NCBI GenBank assembly: GCA_023453725.1
Contig: JAEXTB010000059.1
Coordinates: 1-21,908 of the forward strand
Source: Bacillota bacterium
GTDB taxonomy: Bacteria > Bacillota > Clostridia > Christensenellales > CAG-138
Length of the DNA stretch: 21,908 nt
Direction: 5' to 3'
Of the stretch, positions 21,004 to 21,908 are shown in pieces. Position numbers and translations under genes: made by a program. The notes beneath the pieces were generated by a model, which saw only the letters and a program-made list of their open reading frames with translations, was not told where the DNA came from and did no database searches. Numbering within the stretch: the stretch's first letter is position 1; each line of letters begins with the position of its first letter.

Positions 21004-21033
21004 TTGTATTCTCTATGCATTACAGTTTATAAT
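21004..21033 (+). promoter_or_regulatory. Putative putP promoter
   Basis: TTGTAT (21004-21009), 18 bp and TATAAT (21028-21033). Two ATGCAT words (20999-21004, 21015-21020) bracket the -35 region. A perfect GGATTGGA/TCCAATCC inverted repeat (21046-21053/21058-21065) falls just after the expected start site and has no T-run. Confidence 0.6.
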
Positions 21034-21106
21034 GCTAAACATGAGGGATTGGAATGCTCCAATCCTGTATACATATCAAATGATATATTGTTGGGGGGAA
21101 ATACAA

Positions 21107-21908
21107 TTGAGTGGGGATTCAATTCAGGTATTGATCGCAATGGCATGTTACATGCTGGCGGTCATCGGCATTGGGCTGTACTATGCAAAGCGTGCAAACC
21201 AGAGCTCAGAGAACTATTTCCTGGGGGGAAGAAGTCTGGGGCCGTGGATGGCGGCCATGAGCGCGGAAGCATCAGACATGAGTGGATGGCTATTGATGGG
21301 CCTCCCCGGCGTCGCTTATTGGTTAGGGCTTGCCGATGCGTTCTGGACGGCGATCGGCCTTGCGGTCGGCACATATTTGAACTGGTTGCTCGTTGCAAAG
21401 CGGCTCAGGCGCTATTCAGTAGTAGCAGGCAACGCCATTACCATTCCGGAATTCTTCAATAACCGCTTTCATGATAAAAAGAATGCCATCATGAGCATTG
21501 CGGCGTTGTTTATTCTGGTGTTCTTTTCGGTATACGCCGCAAGCTGCTTTGTGACCTGCGGGAAGCTCTTTAGCACACTATTTGGCCTCTCTTACCACAG
21601 CATGATGATACTCGGCGCGATGTTTGTGGTGGTGTACACGTTCTTAGGTGGATTCCTTGCCGAAAGCGCATCCGACTTTATGCAGGCAATTGTTATGATC
21701 ATCGCGCTTGTTGCCACACTTACGGTAGCAACCGTGGCGGCGGGCGGAATTGGCGCTGTGGGAGACAACCTCAAAAATATCCCCGGCTTTCTTTCCTTCT
21801 TCGGCATTGCAAGCCCGCAGGTCGTAGACGGCGTGCAGCAGGCACAGGGGGGAACGGCGCTCTTTGGCACAGCGGGGGTATACGGGTTCTTAACCATCAT
21901 TTCCACCC
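21107..21908 (+). CDS. putP: Sodium/proline-type symporter, 5' part (runs off the window)
   Basis: This is the N-terminal 267 residues of a sodium:solute symporter, cut by the right edge. The opening helix (IQVLIAMACYMLAVIGIGLYY) is followed by the SSENYFLGGRSLGPW loop. The helix with ASDMSGWLLMGLPGVAYWLG is the characteristic Na+/substrate region of PutP proline transporters. Further family features are NAITIPEFFNNRF and the YTFLGGFLAESASDFMQ segment. About six or seven membrane helices are present, out of roughly thirteen in the whole family. Proline is the likely substrate by similarity only. The start is taken as TTG 21107 with GGGGGGAA about 7 bp upstream; the next in-frame ATG (21140) would cut into the first helix. 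Confidence 0.92.
   Translation, partial: MSGDSIQVLIAMACYMLAVIGIGLYYAKRANQSSENYFLGGRSLGPWMAAMSAEASDMSGWLLMGLPGVAYWLGLADAFWTAIGLAVGTYLNWLLVAKRLRRYSVVAGNAITIPEFFNNRFHDKKNAIMSIAALFILVFFSVYAASCFVTCGKLFSTLFGLSYHSMMILGAMFVVVYTFLGGFLAESASDFMQAIVMIIALVATLTVATVAAGGIGAVGDNLKNIPGFLSFFGIASPQVVDGVQQAQGGTALFGTAGVYGFLTIIST

Noticed and set aside
21004..21462. Plus-strand 152-residue frame near the right end
   Set aside because: It starts in the putP promoter and runs out of frame over the putP coding sequence. The putP frame has clear family motifs.

Overview
The window reads as the replication-origin region of a spore-forming, moderate-GC member of the Bacillota, most likely class Clostridia. The evidence is dnaA and dnaN flanking an AT-richer spacer with DnaA boxes, spore maturation genes spmA/spmB, an AbrB-type regulator, a T-box leader on a tRNA-synthetase gene, and consensus Spo0J/ParB parS sites. 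A narrower placement (a Christensenellales- or Oscillospirales-like lineage) is only a guess from protein flavour.

Layout. Positions 1-460 hold a palindrome-rich stretch, the dnaA promoter and a leader hairpin. dnaA (461-1774) is followed by an 810-bp spacer with palindromic repeats (1786-2010) and then the putative oriC (about 2120-2460). The oriC carries paired DnaA boxes, a GCCCC step and CTA triplets that match the DnaA-trio unwinding architecture known from B. subtilis. dnaN (2585-3685) follows. The usual recF-gyrB-gyrA block does not come next. Instead there is a repeat cluster, a bidirectional terminator, a convergent abrB-like gene (zinc-knuckle tail), the translationally coupled spmA-spmB pair, and a comB-like phosphatase gene. 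Next come a GNAT acetyltransferase and a YfcE-like phosphodiesterase (both minus), a GrpB-family gene, a small XRE regulator (minus) divergent from a 55-residue protein gene, and proS behind a proline T-box.

The right half has a DUF2798-like membrane protein gene tail-to-tail with a minus-strand two-gene unit. That unit encodes a lipoprotein with calcium-loop-like motifs and a membrane protein with five beta-repeats. After it come rmuC (minus, TTG start), guaA (minus), a TPR protein (minus), ftsH (plus) and the 5' part of a putP-type sodium/solute symporter gene, which runs off the right edge.

Three perfect 16-bp parS sites lie at 17684, 18671 and 20890, about 15-18 kb from the proposed origin, so origin and centromere-like functions share this window. 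Two of them sit at intrinsic terminators, and one forms the tip of a terminator hairpin. A compound palindromic repeat recurs at several intergenic sites (left edge, after dnaA, after dnaN, after ftsH). In the two clearest copies, base changes in the stems are compensated, which suggests selection on the hairpins. No CRISPR array, insertion sequence, tRNA or rRNA gene was seen.
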